From the NCBI GenBank assembly GCA_903850335.1, contig CAINLJ010000270.1:1-52924 (forward strand): DNA of 52,924 nt, written 5' to 3'. This document shows positions 50,346-52,924 of the stretch, one piece after another. Numbering within the stretch: position 1 is the first letter of the stretch; each line of letters starts with the position of its first letter. The notes below the pieces were generated by a model, which saw only the letters and a program-made list of their open reading frames with translations, searched no databases and was not told the DNA's origin. The stretch comes from an uncultured Bacteroidia bacterium. Its GTDB lineage: Bacteria; Bacteroidota; Bacteroidia; Bacteroidales; Prolixibacteraceae. The position numbers were made by a program, and so were the translations under genes.

Positions 50346-50789
50346 ATGTTAAAAGGAATTTTGGCCATTTCCGGACAACCCGGGCTTTATAAAGTAATTT
50401 CTGAAGGGAAGAATAATGTTGTAATTGAATCTCTGCTTACAGGCAAGAAATCTACTGCGTATGCTGATGCAAAGATGAGTGCGCTCGAAGATATTGCTAT
50501 TTATACATCCACGGAAGATGTACCCTTAAAGAGAATTTTTCAGAAAATATTTGAAAAAGAAAATGGAGGACAAGCGATTGATGCTAAATCATCACCCGAC
50601 GATCTTAAGAAGTATTTCGAAGTTATTTTACCTGATTACGATAAGGAAAGAGTTTACGGATCTGATGTAAAAAAAGTCATTTCCTGGTATAACTTATTAC
50701 AAGAGAAGGGACTATTGGCATTTGAACCGGATACAGAACTGGAACAGGAGACTGAAGAAGCTTTAGATACAAATGAACCTGTTGAATAA
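50346..50789 (+). CDS. DUF5606 protein
   Basis: 147 residues, soluble, cytosolic and acidic at the C-terminus. The start MLKGILAISGQPGLYKVISEGKNN, with VIESLLTGKKSTAYADAKMSALEDI, is the conserved opening of DUF5606, a small Bacteroidota family. Its N-terminus looks like an SH3-type or Tudor-like beta barrel, and the helical half includes DLKKYFEVILPDYDKERVYGSD. Function is unknown. A strong terminator follows it. Confidence 0.9.
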   Translation: MLKGILAISGQPGLYKVISEGKNNVVIESLLTGKKSTAYADAKMSALEDIAIYTSTEDVPLKRIFQKIFEKENGGQAIDAKSSPDDLKKYFEVILPDYDKERVYGSDVKKVISWYNLLQEKGLLAFEPDTELEQETEEALDTNEPVE

Positions 50790-50810
50790 CTCTGAATAAA
50801 CAGGCAATAA

Positions 50811-50840
50811 AAAAGCGGTAATTTTACGATTACCGCTTTT
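50811..50840. terminator. Rho-independent terminator between convergent genes
   Basis: AAAAGCGGTAAT (50811-50822) and ATTACCGCTTTT (50829-50840) pair perfectly over 12 bases around a TTTACG loop, with T runs at the right edge and A runs at the left. It lies between DUF5606 (+) and purC (-) and can act in both directions. Confidence 0.9.
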
Positions 50841-50856
50841 TTTATCCCGGGATTAA

Positions 50857-51807
50857 TTATAACCTTTCTGAAATAAAATCCTTGATATTATTTTCAATCC
50901 TACTGGCAGCATTGCTTACATCACCCCTCACAAATTTGTCACCCGTAATATTTTCAAACAGTTCAATGTAACGTTCTGATATTTGTGCAACAATTTCAGG
51001 AGTCATTTCAGGAACAGTCTGACCTTCAAGACCTTGAAAACCATTTTCGATCAACCATTGCCGTACAAATTCCTTGGATAATTGTTTCTGGCTCTCTCCG
51101 CTAGCCAACAGGTCCTCATAGCCGTTTGCGTAAAAATATCGGGAAGAATCAGGTGTATGAATTTCATCGATGAGGTAAATCTGATCGCCTTTTTTGCCAA
51201 ACTCATACTTGGTATCCACCAGAATTAAACCTTTTTCGGCAGCCATGATTGTGCCGCGTTCAAAAAGCGAATAGGTATATTTTTCGAGCTGTGCATATTC
51301 TTCGGCAGATACAAGTCCCTGATTTACAATTTCTTCCCTTGATATGTCTTCATCGTGTCCTTCGGCAGCCTTTGTTGTCGGAGTTATTATCGGCATGGGA
51401 AATTTTTGACTTTCTTTCATTCCCTCAGGCATTACGACACCGCAAAGTACCCTTTTGCCTGCACGATACTGGCGCCATGCATGTCCGGTAAGATATCCCC
51501 TAATGACCATCTCTACTTTAAACGGCTCACACAAGTGACCAACCGTAACCATTGGATCGGGTGTGGCTATTTTCCAGTTGGGTACAATGTCTGCTGTTGC
51601 ATTCAGAAATTTGTCTGCAATCTGATTTAAAACCTGTCCTTTGAATGGAATACCTTCCGGCAGCACAACATCAAAAGCAGAAATCCTGTCAGTGACTACC
51701 ATAACCAGATAATCATTTTTGATATTATATACATCTCTCACTTTACCTTTGTAGAAACTTACCTGACCGGGGAAAGAAAAATTTGTTAAAACTATTGCAT
51801 TACTCAT
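50857..51807 (-). CDS. purC: Phosphoribosylaminoimidazole-succinocarboxamide synthase
   Basis: 316 residues, the long form of SAICAR synthetase found in Bacteroidota and eukaryotes (E. coli PurC has 237). The ATP- and substrate-binding phrases are all present: [58 protein letters not shown] and [12 protein letters not shown]. It joins aspartate to CAIR in purine synthesis. It is downstream of phoH on the - strand with a 22-base gap, and the two are probably cotranscribed. Confidence 0.95.
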   Translation of the reverse strand: MSNAIVLTNFSFPGQVSFYKGKVRDVYNIKNDYLVMVVTDRISAFDVVLPEGIPFKGQVLNQIADKFLNATADIVPNWKIATPDPMVTVGHLCEPFKVEMVIRGYLTGHAWRQYRAGKRVLCGVVMPEGMKESQKFPMPIITPTTKAAEGHDEDISREEIVNQGLVSAEEYAQLEKYTYSLFERGTIMAAEKGLILVDTKYEFGKKGDQIYLIDEIHTPDSSRYFYANGYEDLLASGESQKQLSKEFVRQWLIENGFQGLEGQTVPEMTPEIVAQISERYIELFENITGDKFVRGDVSNAASRIENNIKDFISERL

Positions 51808-51829
51808 ATTATCAGAAATTTATAGGTTA

Positions 51830-52795
51830 TTAAAAATCTTCGTTATGTATTATATTGTATCTGTCGTATGCGTCCACGATTTCTCTCACAAGTTTGTGCC
51901 GTACAATATCACTCTTATCGAAATGGATTGTTGAGATACCTGAAACACCATTAAGTATTTTTAATGCAAGGATTAAGCCGGAATGCTGCTTTCTTGGCAA
52001 ATCGATCTGTGTTATATCTCCGGTTATTATATACTTGGTATTCAATCCCATCCGAGTTAAAAACATTTTTAGCTGAGGAATTGTAGTGTTTTGTGCTTCA
52101 TCCAGAATTACAAAAGCATTACTTAATGTCCTGCCTCTCATAAACGCAAGAGGAGCAATCTGAATTATACCGTCTTTCAGATATTCTTCCAGTTTTTTGG
52201 GTGGGATCATATCCAGTAACGCATCGTAGATCGGTTGAAGGTAAGGATCAATTTTTTCCTTAAGATCTCCTGGCAGAAATCCAAGATTTTCTCCTGCCTC
52301 AACTGCAGGCCGGCTTAATATAATCCGCTTAATTTGTCTGTTTTTTAAAGCACTAATTGCCAATGCTATGGCGACGTATGTTTTACCTGTTCCTGCAGGT
52401 CCGATGGCAAATATCAGATCATCTTTTTTCGATATCTCAACAAGTTTGGATTGGTTTGCAGTGCGTGGCCGTATGGGTTTTCCTGAATTACCGAATACAA
52501 GTACATCGCTTGCATTTTGTATACTCTGTTCAATAGAACTTATGTCATCCATCATAATCTGGTGAATCGTTTCATCAGAAAGGGCATTAAAGTGGTAAAA
52601 ATGTTCGATAATTAATTGAAATCTTCGGATGAAATCACTAACCTCTTGTTCTTCACCTTTTATTTTTATTGTATGGCCACGGGCAACAATTAGAATCTTC
52701 GGGCAATACGACCTGATCAACTCCATTTTAGAATTTCTAACGCCGTAAAACTCCGTAGGATCAATACCTTCAAGCTGAAAACTATGCTCTATCAT
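51830..52795 (-). CDS. phoH: PhoH-family ATPase
   Basis: 321 residues from the ATG at 52795. A longer frame to 52879 exists but its extra 28 residues are unlike the family; MIEHSFQLEGIDPTEFYGV is the usual Bacteroidota start. An N-terminal KH-like region (ARGHTIKIKGEEQEV) is followed by the ATPase with Walker A GPAGTGKT, PAVEAGENLGFLPGD and Walker B VILDEAQNTT. PhoH is a cytosolic RNA-related ATPase, YbeZ-like. In most Bacteroidota it lies just before purC, as here. The 129 bases before it (52796-52924) show no further gene. Confidence 0.95.
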   Translation of the reverse strand: MIEHSFQLEGIDPTEFYGVRNSKMELIRSYCPKILIVARGHTIKIKGEEQEVSDFIRRFQLIIEHFYHFNALSDETIHQIMMDDISSIEQSIQNASDVLVFGNSGKPIRPRTANQSKLVEISKKDDLIFAIGPAGTGKTYVAIALAISALKNRQIKRIILSRPAVEAGENLGFLPGDLKEKIDPYLQPIYDALLDMIPPKKLEEYLKDGIIQIAPLAFMRGRTLSNAFVILDEAQNTTIPQLKMFLTRMGLNTKYIITGDITQIDLPRKQHSGLILALKILNGVSGISTIHFDKSDIVRHKLVREIVDAYDRYNIIHNEDF

Positions 52796-52924
52796 GCACA
52801 CTAAATTAGATTCTACAAAATAAGCATTTTTTTGAGACAGATATTTATTGGTTCGCGGAAATAGTAAATAAAACAGCATCTATTTAAAATTAGTTAAGCA
52901 AATAATTACTTTCGTAGTCATAAA

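Noticed and set aside
52796-52879. Longer PhoH N-terminus starting at 52879
   Set aside because: The added 28 residues are unlike the family, whereas MIEHSFQLEG at 52795 matches the usual Bacteroidota start.

Overview
The window is AT-rich and dense with genes. It reads as a chromosomal segment of an anaerobic or facultative Bacteroidota bacterium, probably in or near the Bacteroidales/Marinilabiliales. The evidence is Bacteroidota-typical families (DUF5606, DUF5777, the long-leader TonB receptor, PhoH beginning MIEHSFQLEG, GH109-type oxidoreductase). In addition, starts lack Shine-Dalgarno sequences and sit in A/T-rich leaders, and several leaders carry TAnnTTTG-like -7 promoter boxes. I see no rRNA, tRNA, CRISPR array, prophage or classical insertion sequence. 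No gene-free stretch exceeds 300 bases; the largest are 37450-37636 and 41798-41948.

Region 1 (1-3469) is the 3' part of a very large protein of unknown function whose start lies before the window. Region 2 (about 3495-32262) is the centrepiece: 21 genes over almost 29 kb, all on the + strand and mostly spaced by 0-100 bases or overlapping. It begins after a good Bacteroidota promoter. Order: HdrA-N-like ferredoxin; radical SAM enzyme; DUF116 fused to a polyprenyl diphosphate synthase; prenyltransferase-beta-like toroid protein; class II terpene (squalene-hopene type) cyclase; UPF0718/ArsP-type permease; four PQQ-like beta-propeller proteins; NHL-type propeller; small four-cysteine protein; Tat-exported polyferredoxin; NapH/NosR-like membrane ferredoxin; membrane-anchored PQQ-like propeller; NuoE-NuoF fusion; a RAYT-type transposase; FeS-flavoprotein; another propeller; glycosyltransferase; LolD-type ABC ATPase; giant FtsX-type permease.

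My reading of region 2 is one undescribed system joining three modules. One makes and cyclises a polyprenoid (and perhaps glycosylates and exports it). One moves electrons from NAD(P)H through FeS and flavin proteins across the membrane. One places an array of seven beta-propellers outside the cytoplasmic membrane. The linkage of genes is seen directly; the joint function is inference.

Region 3 (32245-37449, - strand) is a tripartite RND efflux operon (TolC, lipoprotein adaptor, RND pump). Region 4 (37637-41797) has an outer-membrane barrel gene and a - strand operon of c-type cytochromes, a DUF5777 barrel, YceI and an OB-fold protein. Region 5 (41949-45197) has a cysteine-free Crp/Fnr regulator with pabB and pabC, divergent from a ferredoxin of the kind usually paired with hybrid-cluster protein; a regulator-type palindrome lies between them. 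Region 6 (45276-52795) is mostly housekeeping: DUF502, zinc peptidase, GH109-type oxidoreductase, BtuB-like receptor, DUF5606, purC and phoH, with clear terminators at convergent junctions.
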